Assembly (NCBI GenBank): GCA_947503885.1
Contig: CANNFD010000001.1
Coordinates: 186,001-250,000, forward strand
Origin: an uncultured Olleya sp.
GTDB lineage: Bacteria; Bacteroidota; Bacteroidia; Flavobacteriales; Flavobacteriaceae
Direction: 5' to 3'
Length of the DNA stretch: 64,000 bases
Shown here: in pieces, positions 24,686-34,627 of the stretch
Numbering within the stretch: position 1 is the first letter of the stretch
Layout of the letters: every line of letters starts with the position of its first letter
Notes under the pieces: model-generated
Told to the model about the DNA's origin: nothing
The model's database searches: none
Seen by the model: only the letters and a program-made list of their open reading frames with translations
Program-made: the position numbers and the translations under genes

Positions 24686-25501
24686 CTATTGGTTACCTAA
24701 TATAATTGGCATTCCGCTATCTCCAGAACCAATTACAATAACCTTACTATTAGGCGATTCTGACAACTTTACGGTCGCTTCAATACCTTTGTCTTGCAAA
24801 ATTTTATCAGTTAAAGATGCACTTAAAATTCTGTTTGCATCTGCCTTACCTTGTGCTTCAATAATTACTTTTTCAGCTTCTTTAGATGCTGTTACTAATC
24901 TAAATTCATATTCTAAAGACTCTTGCTCTTGCTTTAATTTACGCTCAATAGCTTCTTTAATAGTAGGTGGTAATGTTACATCTCTAACCAAAACCTCATT
25001 TAATTGAATGTATTGATTTTCGACAAGTTTTTTAGTTTCTTCAAAAATCTCTTGTTGAATTGCATCACGCTTGCTAGAATATAATTGCTCTGGAGTATAT
25101 CTACCTACAACGCTTCTTGCTGCAGAGCGTACTGCTGGCAATAATACACGTCCTATATATTCTTTACTTTTTTCTTGGTGTAATTTTCCTAAGTTTTTAT
25201 AATCTGGTTGAAACCAAATTGAAGCATCCAATTTAATATCCAATCCGTTTGAAGATAAAGCACTCATTTTTTCAAAAACCTCTTGTTGTCTTACCTCATA
25301 GATAAACACCTTGTTCCATGGTGCTACAATATGAAATCCTTCACTCATAGGTGGCTCATCAACTACAACCCCTTTTCCAAAAGTTTGAAAAAGCACACCT
25401 GCTTGTCCAGAATCAATAGTTACTGCTGTTTTAGCTATTAAAATTATTGCTATTACAGCTGCAATAAGTATTGGGAATGCAATTTTTGGTAATTTTTCCA
25501 T
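24686..25501 (-). CDS. SPFH/prohibitin-family membrane protein
   Basis: A 271-residue membrane-anchored protein of the band-7/prohibitin/HflC type. A single N-terminal membrane helix (FPILIAAVIAIILIAKTAV) is followed by the SPFH domain (GVLFQTFGKGVVV, AARSVVGRYTPEQLYS) and a long charged helix (IKEAIERKLKQEQESLEYEFRL) that forms oligomers. Relatives build ring-shaped scaffolds that regulate FtsH or organise membrane microdomains. It is the last gene after fabG and the VWA-like gene on the minus strand, 15 bases from the latter. Confidence 0.88.
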   Translation of the reverse strand: MEKLPKIAFPILIAAVIAIILIAKTAVTIDSGQAGVLFQTFGKGVVVDEPPMSEGFHIVAPWNKVFIYEVRQQEVFEKMSALSSNGLDIKLDASIWFQPDYKNLGKLHQEKSKEYIGRVLLPAVRSAARSVVGRYTPEQLYSSKRDAIQQEIFEETKKLVENQYIQLNEVLVRDVTLPPTIKEAIERKLKQEQESLEYEFRLVTASKEAEKVIIEAQGKADANRILSASLTDKILQDKGIEATVKLSESPNSKVIVIGSGDSGMPIILGNQ

Positions 25502-25516
25502 CGTATTTTTTTATTT

Positions 25517-27550
25517 TTAAATTAATCCTTGATATTTTCTTAAAAACCACTCTAGCGATAAACTTAACGCTATGATAAATAGTAAATAATACCAGTCGAC
25601 CAAAGGTACGATACTTTTGTTACTTTTTTGAATGGGTTGGTAACGATTATCTGTTAATAAATCCTTAAATACCCCTTCGGTATTATCTATAAAATAAGGT
25701 GTTGCTTTACTATTAGTAGCTAATTGTTGCAACTTTGTTACATCTGCATTTAAAAATTGTTGTTCGACATTATATTCTAAAACTTTGAAACGTCCTGAAA
25801 CCGAAATATTTTCTGAAGACGCACTAGCTGTAAAGTTGTAATCTCCAGACTCTAATCCGTTTAAATTAACTTGATAACTATTCCCTTTTAAAATTAAAGG
25901 TCTATTAAAAGTTACTTGAGATTCTTTATTTTTTAATAAAATTGATAATGACTCATTAGCATCAAACTCGTAATTTTTATTAAAAAACTGAGCATTAATA
26001 ACAATGTTATCGCTTCCATTATAAAATGAATTATAATCCAGACTTAGCCTATTTTTGCGCTTGTTAGATGCTAAATACTGCACTAATTTGCCTATAAAGT
26101 TATCAAATGCTAAAAAACTATCGTCATTTAAATAGCTTTGAGAACGCCACTTCCAAATGTCTTCTCCAAATAACACTGCTTCTCTCCTACCATTAGATTC
26201 TAAAGTTGCTAGTAATGGTGCATCTGTTTTAATACCAGAAACGGTTTTGTATAATATAGTTTCAAAAGGAGTTTTAAAATCGGCTTCGCCAAAAGTTGAT
26301 TTTAATGGCGGAAGAGTTTCAAAATCTAAATCTTCTATAATAAAAGCAGAATAATTAGTATTTAAATTAGGTTGATAATCTTCGGTTTGTGATGTAATAT
26401 CTAAACTATAATTTAATGTTTCATTATTTAAAAAACGCCAATCCGTTTTAGAGCCTGTAATAGTCCATTTATTTATGTTTTGTTGCTCTAATTCACTTAT
26501 CAACTCCTTAAATGAATTGTTTGGCTGATACATGATAACCAATTGAAAATCATTTAATTGACCAATTATTTTATTTGGCTTTAAAAAGACAACTTCACGT
26601 TGTTCATTACTCTCAATACTCTTTTTTAAAGCTCCTAAATCCGGATGCAATACTGTGCTTACAATAGCAATTTTTGATTTTTGATCAATGACTTCTACTG
26701 CAAAGTTTTTATAATTATTGGTTTTATTTTTTTCAGCGTCAAGTGGTATGACTTGTGCTTTATAACTTTGCACCCCAGCACTATTTGCTGGCAACGTAAA
26801 GTTTAAAATAATACTATTGTGTGATTTATCTAATACTAATGGTTTAGAAAAAACAGTAGTATTCCCTTTAGTTACTACAAATTTGCTTGAAATTTGTTGA
26901 TTACCATTATAAACTACAATAGCCTCAACAGGGAATTTATTTTTTAAATAAGCGTATTTATTTACATTTAACTTACTAATCTGTAAATCCGAATATACCG
27001 TAGTATCTCCTAAAATTATTGGATAAATGGGTTGATTATACTTTTTTGCCGAAAACTGATAATCACTACCGATAGTTTGATTTCCGTCTGTAATTAAAAT
27101 TGTTGGTGCTACGGTGTTTTTATAAACTTGTGACAGCTCTTTAAATACCTTATCTAAATTAGTCTGGGTTTTGTTAAAAGTTAAGCTATCATTAGCATTT
27201 AAAGTACTTCCAAAAGAAAACACTTCGACATTAAATTTATCTGATAATTGAGCGTTATTTTGGATAGAATTTAAAAATACTTTTGCATTTTGATCTTGAT
27301 TTAAGTGTTTTAAGGAAGCTGAATTATCTACTGCTAGCACCAAGTTTGGTTTTTCAGTATAATATTTTACCTGTTCAAATTTTGGATTTATTAAAAGTAA
27401 TAATATTGAGAATAACGTTATAAAACGCAAAAACACAAAAAGCGCATTATAATTAGATGCGCTTTTTGTTTTGTATTTATATTGGAATAACGCTAATAAC
27501 AGCGCTATTACTCCAGCTAAAATGATATATAAGAGTGTTTCTGTTGACAT
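25517..27550 (-). CDS. VWA-like membrane protein
   Basis: A 677-residue protein with two N-terminal membrane helices (LLYIILAGVIALLLALF, LRFITLFSILLLLINP), a von Willebrand A-like domain starting at about residue 85 with the MIDAS-type DNSAS motif and a later ITDGNQT, a long extracytoplasmic beta-rich region, and a C-terminal membrane helix (WYYLLFIIALSLSLEWFLRKY). This layout matches the Bacteroidota proteins related to BatA-type VWA or glutamine-amidotransferase-like domains. Function is unknown; ligand binding or envelope homeostasis is inference. It starts 8 bases after fabG ends. Confidence 0.75.
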   Translation of the reverse strand: MSTETLLYIILAGVIALLLALFQYKYKTKSASNYNALFVFLRFITLFSILLLLINPKFEQVKYYTEKPNLVLAVDNSASLKHLNQDQNAKVFLNSIQNNAQLSDKFNVEVFSFGSTLNANDSLTFNKTQTNLDKVFKELSQVYKNTVAPTILITDGNQTIGSDYQFSAKKYNQPIYPIILGDTTVYSDLQISKLNVNKYAYLKNKFPVEAIVVYNGNQQISSKFVVTKGNTTVFSKPLVLDKSHNSIILNFTLPANSAGVQSYKAQVIPLDAEKNKTNNYKNFAVEVIDQKSKIAIVSTVLHPDLGALKKSIESNEQREVVFLKPNKIIGQLNDFQLVIMYQPNNSFKELISELEQQNINKWTITGSKTDWRFLNNETLNYSLDITSQTEDYQPNLNTNYSAFIIEDLDFETLPPLKSTFGEADFKTPFETILYKTVSGIKTDAPLLATLESNGRREAVLFGEDIWKWRSQSYLNDDSFLAFDNFIGKLVQYLASNKRKNRLSLDYNSFYNGSDNIVINAQFFNKNYEFDANESLSILLKNKESQVTFNRPLILKGNSYQVNLNGLESGDYNFTASASSENISVSGRFKVLEYNVEQQFLNADVTKLQQLATNSKATPYFIDNTEGVFKDLLTDNRYQPIQKSNKSIVPLVDWYYLLFIIALSLSLEWFLRKYQGLI

Positions 27551-27558
27551 TAATTAAA

Positions 27559-28305
27559 TTAAGTTAACATTCCACCATCAACATTGATGGTTTGACCTGT
27601 AACATAAGCTGACATGTCTGAAGCTAAAAACACACATACATTTGCTATATCCTCTGGTGTACCACCACGTTTAAGCGGTATTGCATTACGCCATCCTTTT
27701 ACAGTGTCTTCATCTAATTTTGCTGTCATTTCTGTTTCAATAAAACCAGGAGCAATTACGTTACTTCTAATGTTTCTTGAACCTAACTCTAAAGCTACAG
27801 ACTTAGAAAAACCAATAATACCGGCTTTTGATGCAGCATAGTTAGTTTGCCCAGCATTACCTTTAACACCAACAACAGAACTCATGTTAATAATTGAGCC
27901 TTTACGCTGCTTCAACATTGTGCGTTGTACTGCTTTGGTCATATTAAAAACAGACTTAAGGTTGACTTCGATGACTTTATCAAAATCGTCCTCACCCATT
28001 CTCATTAATAAATTATCCTTTGTAATTCCGGCATTATTGATTAATACATCAATACTTCCAAATTCTGCTAAAACATCTTCTGCTAGTTGCTGTGCTTCGT
28101 CAAAACTTGCTGCATTACTTTTATATCCTTTTGCTTTAACTCCCAAAGCGATTAATTCTTTTTCTAATTCGTTAGCAGCTTCTACAGATGAACTGTAAGT
28201 GAATGCTACATTTGCGCCTTGTTGTGCAAATACTTGAGCAATACCTTTACCAATACCTCTACTAGCTCCTGTGATTATAGCTGTTTTTCCTTCTAATAGT
28301 TTCAT
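27559..28305 (-). CDS. fabG: 3-oxoacyl-ACP reductase
   Basis: Short-chain dehydrogenase that reduces beta-ketoacyl-ACP with NADPH in fatty-acid elongation. The cofactor motif is TGASRGIGKG, with LINNAGIT (NNAG) and the catalytic Ser and Tyr-x3-Lys in NMSSVVGVKGNAGQTNYAASKAG. The C-terminus YVTGQTINVDGGML is typical of FabG. Length 248 is normal. It is downstream of sucD across a terminator and leads the fabG-VWA-SPFH run. Confidence 0.94.
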   Translation of the reverse strand: MKLLEGKTAIITGASRGIGKGIAQVFAQQGANVAFTYSSSVEAANELEKELIALGVKAKGYKSNAASFDEAQQLAEDVLAEFGSIDVLINNAGITKDNLLMRMGEDDFDKVIEVNLKSVFNMTKAVQRTMLKQRKGSIINMSSVVGVKGNAGQTNYAASKAGIIGFSKSVALELGSRNIRSNVIAPGFIETEMTAKLDEDTVKGWRNAIPLKRGGTPEDIANVCVFLASDMSAYVTGQTINVDGGMLT

Positions 28306-28433
28306 AAATAATAAATAGGGTTAATTTAATTTCTACTTAAGTAGAAATGAAAACTTTAATGGTTTCTATTTTTTTGCAGATACCAAAAGAAATTTTCATA
28401 TTCAAATATAACAAATACAAGTTGCATGAAATA

Positions 28434-28463
28434 AAAAAACCTCACAAAAAATGTGAGGTTTTT
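28434..28463 (-). terminator. Intrinsic terminator of sucD
   Basis: AAAACCTCACA pairs with TGTGAGGTTTT with a 5-nt loop and A/T tracts on both sides. It lies 20 nt past the sucD stop. Confidence 0.85.
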
Positions 28464-28482
28464 AAGATATATCTGTTATTGT

Positions 28483-29355
28483 TTAGCCTAAAACTTCGGC
28501 TACTTTTTTACCAATTTCAGCTGGAGAATCTACAACGTGGATTCCACATTCTCTCATAATTGCTTTTTTAGCTTGAGCTGTATCATCAGATCCACCTACA
28601 ATTGCTCCTGCGTGACCCATTGTACGTCCTGCTGGTGCAGTTTCTCCTGCGATAAAACCAATTATAGGTTTTTTACTACCTGAAGCTTTGTACCAATTAG
28701 CAGCATCTGCTTCTAATTGCCCTCCAATTTCACCGATCATTACTACACATTCAGTTTCTGGGTCATTTATTAATAACTCTACTGCTTCTTTTGTAGTTGT
28801 TCCGATAATTGGATCTCCACCAATACCAATTGCTGTAGTAATACCTAATCCTTGTTTTACAACTTGATCAGCTGCTTCATAAGTTAAAGTACCAGATTTA
28901 GATACAATACCAACTTTTCCTTTTTTGAAAACAAAACCTGGCATAATACCAACTTTAGCTTCACCTGGAGTAATAACTCCTGGACAGTTTGGCCCAATTA
29001 ATCTACAGTCTTTATCTTTGATATAAGCTGCAGCTTTAATCATATCTGCTACTGGGATACCCTCTGTAATACAAATAATTACTTTTATTCCTGCATTAGC
29101 TGCTTCCATAATTGCGTCTGCTGCAAATGCTGGTGGAACGAAAATAATAGTAGTGTCTGCTCCTGCTTTATCTACTGCTTCTTGAACAGTATTAAAAACT
29201 GGTCTGTCTAAATGTGTTTGACCACCTTTACCTGGTGTTACACCACCTACTACATTTGTACCGTATTCAATCATTTGACCTGCGTGAAAAGTACCTTCAC
29301 TACCTGTAAATCCTTGAACTATTATTTTTGAATCTTTGTTTACTAAAACGCTCAT
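28483..29355 (-). CDS. sucD: Succinyl-CoA synthetase alpha subunit
   Basis: TCA-cycle ligase subunit that carries the phosphohistidine intermediate and binds CoA; it pairs with SucC (not in this window). [20 protein letters not shown] is the CoA-binding start, [13 protein letters not shown] is conserved, and [13 protein letters not shown] contains the phosphorylated His. Length 290 is standard. sucC is absent from the neighbourhood, so the two subunits are encoded apart. Confidence 0.96.
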   Translation of the reverse strand: MSVLVNKDSKIIVQGFTGSEGTFHAGQMIEYGTNVVGGVTPGKGGQTHLDRPVFNTVQEAVDKAGADTTIIFVPPAFAADAIMEAANAGIKVIICITEGIPVADMIKAAAYIKDKDCRLIGPNCPGVITPGEAKVGIMPGFVFKKGKVGIVSKSGTLTYEAADQVVKQGLGITTAIGIGGDPIIGTTTKEAVELLINDPETECVVMIGEIGGQLEADAANWYKASGSKKPIIGFIAGETAPAGRTMGHAGAIVGGSDDTAQAKKAIMRECGIHVVDSPAEIGKKVAEVLG

Positions 29356-29451
29356 GTTTTGTATTGATTAAGAAGTTTTATTTTGAATTGTTATTTGCAA
29401 TGCAAAAGTAAGATTTTGATTGCGATTACTAAAGTAAATTATTTTTTATTT

Positions 29452-29844
29452 TTACGAATATGAAGATAAACTTGATGGGTTTTCATCAAACAACTGACTT
29501 ATTTCAAACCCTTTATACAAAAGCCCGTCTTTTACTTCCCAAATAGAAATAAAATGTGCGATAGGCTCAATTTCGTCTGGTCTTTCAATTGTTGCTGCAT
29601 ACGCAGTATAACGTGCAGTAATCGTATTATTATCTTCTAATAGATGACTTAACTTATACGTGAAAGTCACAAAAGATTTTCTGATTTCTTTTAATTTATT
29701 ATTAATTCCATCATGGTCTAAAGCTGTATAACCCCTGCTACTATTCCAATGTAATTGACAGTTTTTGTCAAACATATCTATAGCGTTTTCTGCTTTTACT
29801 AAATCTAAATTATAAAAAGCTTCTACAATTGCTTTTGCTGCCAT
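29452..29844 (-). CDS. NTF2-like (SnoaL-type) protein
   Basis: A 130-residue protein with the NTF2-like cone fold pattern: AIVEAFYNLDLVKAENAIDMF, NCQLHWNSSRGYTALDHDGI and the C-terminal ISIWEVKDGLLYKGFEISQ. The fold is used by small isomerases, hydrolases and binding proteins, so no specific activity can be assigned. Its start abuts the stop of the LpxD-like gene with no gap, implying co-transcription with the lipid A cluster. Confidence 0.75.
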   Translation of the reverse strand: MAAKAIVEAFYNLDLVKAENAIDMFDKNCQLHWNSSRGYTALDHDGINNKLKEIRKSFVTFTYKLSHLLEDNNTITARYTAYAATIERPDEIEPIAHFISIWEVKDGLLYKGFEISQLFDENPSSLSSYS

Positions 29845-30780
29845 CTATTTATTTTTTAATTGTTTAATTATTTCTGGAATTTTCTTAATGTAAGCTAATT
29901 CTTTTAATTTTACTCTTGACTCTTCTATTGGAGTACCAAAATAAGACTTTCCGCCTTCTATGGATTTAGTTACTCCTGTTTGACCTAATACGTTAGCTTT
30001 TTTACCAATTGTAATTCCGCTTGTTGTACCAACTTGCCCCCAGAGCGTTACCTCGTCTTCAATAATACAACATCCCGCAATACCGGTTTGAGACGCAATT
30101 AAGCATTTTTTACCTATTATAGTATCGTGACCTACTTGGATTTGATTATCTAACTTAGACCCTTGACCAATAGTCGTATCCCCTGTTACCCCTCTGTCTA
30201 TTGTACAAAGCGCACCAATATCTACATTATCTTCTATAACTACTCTACCTCCAGATTTTAATTGATCAAATCCTTCTGGTCTGTTTTTATAATAAAAGGC
30301 GCTTGCCCCTAGAATACTTCCTGCATGTATTGTTACATTGTTTCCAATAACAGTGTCATCATAAATACTAACATTAGAATGTATTATACAATTATCTCCT
30401 ATTATTACATTGTTACCAATAAAGCAATTAGGCTGTATTATCGTGTTTTTTCCAATTTTAGCACTTGCAGAAACCGCAACATTTGAGCTTACAAAAGGCT
30501 TAAAGTGGTTAGTCAGCTTATTAAAATCTCTAAACGGGTCGTCGCTAATTAATAGCGCTTTACCTTCAGGACAGTCAACTTGCTTATTAATTAAAATAAT
30601 TGTAGCTGCACTATTTAAAGCTTTATCGTAATATTTAGGATGGTCAACAAAAACAATATCTCCTGGTGTTACTACATGAATTTCGTTCATGCCTAAAACC
30701 TGAAAATCAGCATCACCTACAAATTTGCAGTCAATAAGTTTTGCTATCGCGTCTAAATTATATGGTTTTGGAAATTTCAT
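29845..30780 (-). CDS. LpxD-type acyltransferase paralogue
   Basis: A 311-residue hexapeptide-repeat acyltransferase, related to UDP-3-O-(3-hydroxyacyl)glucosamine N-acyltransferase. The N-terminal domain ([35 protein letters not shown]) is the uridine-binding domain type, followed by a left-handed beta helix with many I-G-x-N repeats ([35 protein letters not shown]). A canonical lpxD lies 2.8 kb upstream in the same run, so this is a second copy with a somewhat different catalytic-strand sequence. It may use another acyl chain or sugar. Its start is 12 bases from efp. Confidence 0.82.
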   Translation of the reverse strand: MKFPKPYNLDAIAKLIDCKFVGDADFQVLGMNEIHVVTPGDIVFVDHPKYYDKALNSAATIILINKQVDCPEGKALLISDDPFRDFNKLTNHFKPFVSSNVAVSASAKIGKNTIIQPNCFIGNNVIIGDNCIIHSNVSIYDDTVIGNNVTIHAGSILGASAFYYKNRPEGFDQLKSGGRVVIEDNVDIGALCTIDRGVTGDTTIGQGSKLDNQIQVGHDTIIGKKCLIASQTGIAGCCIIEDEVTLWGQVGTTSGITIGKKANVLGQTGVTKSIEGGKSYFGTPIEESRVKLKELAYIKKIPEIIKQLKNK

Positions 30781-30791
30781 TGTATTCCAAA

Positions 30792-31358
30792 CTACTCTTT
30801 AACACGTTCTTTATAAGTTCCTTTGTCAGTTTCAACTTTAATTTTATCACCTTCATTAATAAATAAAGGCACATTTACAGTTGCACCTGTTTCAACAGTT
30901 GCAGGTTTTGTTGCATTAGTTGCTGTGTTACCTTTAACACCTGGCTCCGTAGCTGTTACTTCTAGTATTACACTTGCTGGCATCTCTACAGATAAAGGCA
31001 TATTGTCTTCTGTATTGATAATTACAGTAACAACCTCTCCTTCTTTCATTAATTCTGGAGTATCTAAAGCAGCTTCTAAAAGTCTAATTTGAGTATAATC
31101 AGCTTCATTCATAAAATGATAAAATTCGCCATCATTATATAAATATTGAAACTTATGCGTTTCTACTCTTACATCTTCTAATTTATGTCCTGCAGAAAAC
31201 GTGTTGTCTAACACTTTACCGTTAGTTACACTTTTCATTTTAGTTCTAACAAACGCTGGACCTTTACCTGGTTTTACGTGTAAGAATTCTATTATTTTAT
31301 AAATATCATTATTATATCGAATACAAAGTCCGTTTCTAATATCTGAAGTAGTTGCCAT
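30792..31358 (-). CDS. efp: Elongation factor P
   Basis: Translation factor that relieves ribosome stalling at polyproline stretches. It has three OB/KOW-like domains. The modifiable Lys loop is [10 protein letters not shown] near residue 32. The C-terminal part keeps [17 protein letters not shown]. Length 188 is standard. It is embedded in the lipid A biosynthesis run between lpxA and the lpxD paralogue, an arrangement common in Bacteroidota. Confidence 0.96.
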   Translation of the reverse strand: MATTSDIRNGLCIRYNNDIYKIIEFLHVKPGKGPAFVRTKMKSVTNGKVLDNTFSAGHKLEDVRVETHKFQYLYNDGEFYHFMNEADYTQIRLLEAALDTPELMKEGEVVTVIINTEDNMPLSVEMPASVILEVTATEPGVKGNTATNATKPATVETGATVNVPLFINEGDKIKVETDKGTYKERVKE

Positions 31359-31379
31359 TATATTTTATTTTTTAATTTT

Positions 31380-32165
31380 TTAGTTTGATTTGAAATAACC
31401 TTTCATTATTCCACGATGAGAATTCTTTATAAACTGAAGAATCTCGTCACGTTCTGTAGTTGCCTCCATTTCTGCTTCAATAATAGCTGCAGCTTGAGAA
31501 TTATTATAATTTTTTTGATATAGGATTCTGAAAATATCTTGAATTTCTCTTATTTTTTCTGTTTCATACCCTCTTCTTCTTAATCCAACCGAATTAATAC
31601 CGACATAAGATAAAGGCTCTCTACCTGCTTTAACAAAAGGCGGTACATCCTTACGCACTAAAGACCCCCCTGTTACAAATGCATGATTACCGACAGAGCA
31701 AAATTGGTGCACCGCAGTCATACCTGCCAACACAACATAGTCGCCTATATTTATGTGACCAGCTAATGTTGTGTTATTAGAAAAGATGCAATTTTTACCA
31801 ACAATACAATCGTGAGCAATATGGCAGTAAGCCATTATTAAACAATTGTCACCAACAACAGTTTTCATCCTGTCAGCAGTACCTCTGTTAATTGTAACGC
31901 ATTCTCTTATAGTAACATTATCACCTATTATTGTAAGTGTATCTTCGTCGTTATATTTTAAATCTTGTGGTACTGCAGATATTACTGAACCTGGAAAAAT
32001 ATTACAATTTTTACCGATTCTTGCGCCTTCCATGATAGTAACATTACTACCAATCCAAGTTCCTTCTCCAATAATCACGTTATTACTAATTGTTGTAAAA
32101 GGCTCAATAACTACATTTTTTGCAATTTTTGCTCCTGGATGTACGTATGCTAGGGGTTGGTTCAT
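31380..32165 (-). CDS. lpxA: UDP-N-acetylglucosamine O-acyltransferase
   Basis: First enzyme of lipid A synthesis, transferring 3-hydroxyacyl from ACP to the 3-OH of UDP-GlcNAc. It is a left-handed beta-helix trimer built of hexapeptide repeats (VVIEPFTTISNNVIIGEGTWIG). The catalytic His is in the MAYCHIAHDCIVG segment, and GLRRRGYETEKIREI marks the C-terminal helical region. Length 261 is normal. It is located 15 bases after lpxC/fabZ. Confidence 0.96.
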   Translation of the reverse strand: MNQPLAYVHPGAKIAKNVVIEPFTTISNNVIIGEGTWIGSNVTIMEGARIGKNCNIFPGSVISAVPQDLKYNDEDTLTIIGDNVTIRECVTINRGTADRMKTVVGDNCLIMAYCHIAHDCIVGKNCIFSNNTTLAGHINIGDYVVLAGMTAVHQFCSVGNHAFVTGGSLVRKDVPPFVKAGREPLSYVGINSVGLRRRGYETEKIREIQDIFRILYQKNYNNSQAAAIIEAEMEATTERDEILQFIKNSHRGIMKGYFKSN

Positions 32166-32180
32166 TTTTATTGTATTGTA

Positions 32181-33587
32181 TTATTTTACTTTTGATATTT
32201 GTGCCATTAGCTCTGCTTCTGCACATAACTTTCCGTTAGCATAAGCATAACCTTGCATGTGACAAATACCTCTTCTAATTGGTGATATTAATGAACATTT
32301 AAAAATTAAAGTATCTCCAGGTACTACTTTTTGTTTAAACTTTACATTGTCCATTTTCATAAAAAATGTTAAGTAGTTTTCTGGGTCAGGAACTGTACTT
32401 AGCACTAAAATCCCTCCTGTTTGCGCCATAGCTTCTACTATTAACACACCAGGCATCACAGGTGCTCCTGGAAAATGACCTTTAAAAAACTCCTCATTCA
32501 TCGTTACATTTTTAAGACCTATAACGTGAGAGTCTGAAAGCTCAAATACTTTGTCAAGTAATAAAAATGGCTGTCTATGTGGTAACATGTCCATAATTTG
32601 ATTAACATCCATTACTGGTGTTTGATTTACATCAATTTTTGGTACATTATTACGTCTTTCGTTTTTAATTAATTTGGACATCTTTTTTGCAAATTGTGTA
32701 TTTACAAAATGTCCTGGTTTATTAGCAATTACTTTACCTCTAATACGTGTTCCGATTAAAGCTAAATCTCCAATAACATCTAATAGTTTGTGTCTTGCAG
32801 CTTCATTAGGGTAATGTAACGTTAAATTATCTAATATTCCGTTTGGATTAATAGCAATTGAATCTTTTTTAAATGCTGTTTTTAATTTTTCCATTGTAGA
32901 TGCTGATAATTCTTTATCTACATATACAATTGCATTGTTTAAATCACCGCCTTTTATTAATCCATGTTCTAATAAAGATTCTAACTCATGTAAAAAACTA
33001 AAAGTTCTAGAATCAGAAATTTCCTTTTTAAAATCAGCAATATTATTTAGAGTTGCATTTTGAGTACCTAATACCTTAGTTCCAAAATCAACCATTGTTG
33101 TGATCTGATATTCTTTAGATGGCATTACCAAGATTTCGCTACCTGTTTCTTCGTCCGTATACGATATAACATCAGAAACCTCATACACCTCCCTAAAAGC
33201 ATCTTGCTCTTCAATTCCTGCTTTTTCTAATGCTTCAACAAAAAACTTAGAAGATCCATCCATAATTGGTGGCTCAGAGTTGTCTAATTCTAAAATAGCA
33301 TTATCTATATCTAAACCTACTAAAGCAGCTAAAACATGCTCGCAAGTTTGAATAGTGACTCCGTTTTTTTCCAAACAAGTACCACGTTGTGTGTTTGTTA
33401 CGTAATTAGCATCCGCTTCAATTACTGGACTACCTTCTAAATCAATTCTTTTAAAAGAAAAACCTTTATTTACAGGTGCAGGTTTAAAAGTTAAGGTAAC
33501 TTCTTTACCTGTATGTAAGCCAACACCTTTAAGGGAAATTTCCTTAAGTATTGTTTTTTGCTTTATGTCAGTGCTAACTATTCCCAT
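32181..33587 (-). CDS. lpxC/fabZ: Bifunctional UDP-3-O-acyl-GlcNAc deacetylase / 3-hydroxyacyl-ACP dehydratase
   Basis: Bacteroidota-type fusion. Residues ~1-310 are LpxC, the committed zinc deacetylase of lipid A synthesis (EISLKGVGLHTGKEVTL, CEHVLAALVGLDIDN, RHKLLDVIGDLALIG). Residues ~325-468 are FabZ, dehydratase of fatty-acid elongation, with PHRQPFLLLDKV and the catalytic HFPGAPVMPGVLIVEAMAQ. Length 468 equals the usual fusion. It links acyl-chain supply to lipid A output. It overlaps lpxD by 14 bases. Confidence 0.96.
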   Translation of the reverse strand: MGIVSTDIKQKTILKEISLKGVGLHTGKEVTLTFKPAPVNKGFSFKRIDLEGSPVIEADANYVTNTQRGTCLEKNGVTIQTCEHVLAALVGLDIDNAILELDNSEPPIMDGSSKFFVEALEKAGIEEQDAFREVYEVSDVISYTDEETGSEILVMPSKEYQITTMVDFGTKVLGTQNATLNNIADFKKEISDSRTFSFLHELESLLEHGLIKGGDLNNAIVYVDKELSASTMEKLKTAFKKDSIAINPNGILDNLTLHYPNEAARHKLLDVIGDLALIGTRIRGKVIANKPGHFVNTQFAKKMSKLIKNERRNNVPKIDVNQTPVMDVNQIMDMLPHRQPFLLLDKVFELSDSHVIGLKNVTMNEEFFKGHFPGAPVMPGVLIVEAMAQTGGILVLSTVPDPENYLTFFMKMDNVKFKQKVVPGDTLIFKCSLISPIRRGICHMQGYAYANGKLCAEAELMAQISKVK

Positions 33588-34602
33588 TTCCTTTTTTTTC
33601 TAATTCGTTTATAGTTTTAACTAATTTTGGAAGGTTTTTAAAATACACATAAGACTTATTCCAGTCTCCATAACTAAACGCTGGAGAACCTTGTAATATC
33701 TCGTTATCTTTAATGTTTCTTCCTATTCCTGATTGTGCTTGTATTTTTACGTTATTACCTATAGTTAAGTGCCCTGCAAATCCTACTTGACCTCCTATTT
33801 GACAATTTTCGCCTATTTTAGTTGAGCCTGCAATACCTGTTTGAGCTGCTATTACTGTGTTTTTACCAATTTCGACATTATGCGCTATTTGGATTTGATT
33901 ATCCAATTTAGCACCTCGTCTTATAATTGTAGATCCTAAAGTTGCCCGATCTATAGTTGTTGCTGCTCCGATATCTACAAAATCTTCTAATATAACATTA
34001 CCAATTTGTGGTACTTTGCTATACTCTCCATTCTCATCAGGTACAAAACCAAAACCATCAGCTCCAATAATTACTCCAGAATTGATGACACAGTTGTTAC
34101 CTATTACGCAATCAGAATAAATTTTAGCGCCAGCAAATAAAACTGAATCATTTCCTATAGTAACATTGTCACCAATATAGCAATTAGGAAAAATCTTTAC
34201 ATTATCTCCTATCTTTACATTATCTCCTATCACAGTAAAAGCGCCTACATATATATCCTTTCCAATGGTTGCAGATTTAGATATTGATGTTGGTTGCTCT
34301 ATCCCAAACTTATTTAGTTTGACTTGATTATAATACTCTAACAGTTTAGAAAACGACTTATAAGCATCATCTACTTTTATTAATGTACAGCTTATTTCTT
34401 GTTCTGGTACAAAGTCTTTATCAACAATTGCAATCGTTGCTTTTGTTGTATATATATATGGTGTATATTTTGGGTTTGCCAAAAAGGTCAAAGCGCCTTC
34501 CACACCTTCTTCTATTTTGGATAATTTAGATACCTCCGCTTGAGGGTTGCCTTCTACGACACCATCTAAAATACCAGCTATTTGTTCTGCAGTAAATTTC
34601 AT
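33574..34602 (-). CDS. lpxD: UDP-3-O-acylglucosamine N-acyltransferase
   Basis: Third step of lipid A synthesis: it adds an N-linked 3-hydroxyacyl chain. I place the start at the ATG (MKFTAEQIAGILDG), not at the track's TTG three codons upstream. The N-terminal uridine-binding domain (GALTFLANPKYTPYIY) is followed by the hexapeptide beta helix, with the catalytic His in IQIAHNVEIGKNT and GFGFVPDENGEYSKVPQIG conserved. The gene end overlaps lpxC/fabZ by 14 bases, so translation is probably coupled. Confidence 0.95.
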   Translation of the reverse strand: MKFTAEQIAGILDGVVEGNPQAEVSKLSKIEEGVEGALTFLANPKYTPYIYTTKATIAIVDKDFVPEQEISCTLIKVDDAYKSFSKLLEYYNQVKLNKFGIEQPTSISKSATIGKDIYVGAFTVIGDNVKIGDNVKIFPNCYIGDNVTIGNDSVLFAGAKIYSDCVIGNNCVINSGVIIGADGFGFVPDENGEYSKVPQIGNVILEDFVDIGAATTIDRATLGSTIIRRGAKLDNQIQIAHNVEIGKNTVIAAQTGIAGSTKIGENCQIGGQVGFAGHLTIGNNVKIQAQSGIGRNIKDNEILQGSPAFSYGDWNKSYVYFKNLPKLVKTINELEKKGNGNS

Positions 34603-34627
34603 TGTCAACAAAAATAGAAAAAATGTG

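Noticed and set aside
28347-28559. 70-aa plus-strand ORF between fabG and sucD
   Set aside because: It reads through the sucD terminator hairpin and into antisense sucD; composition is not protein-like.
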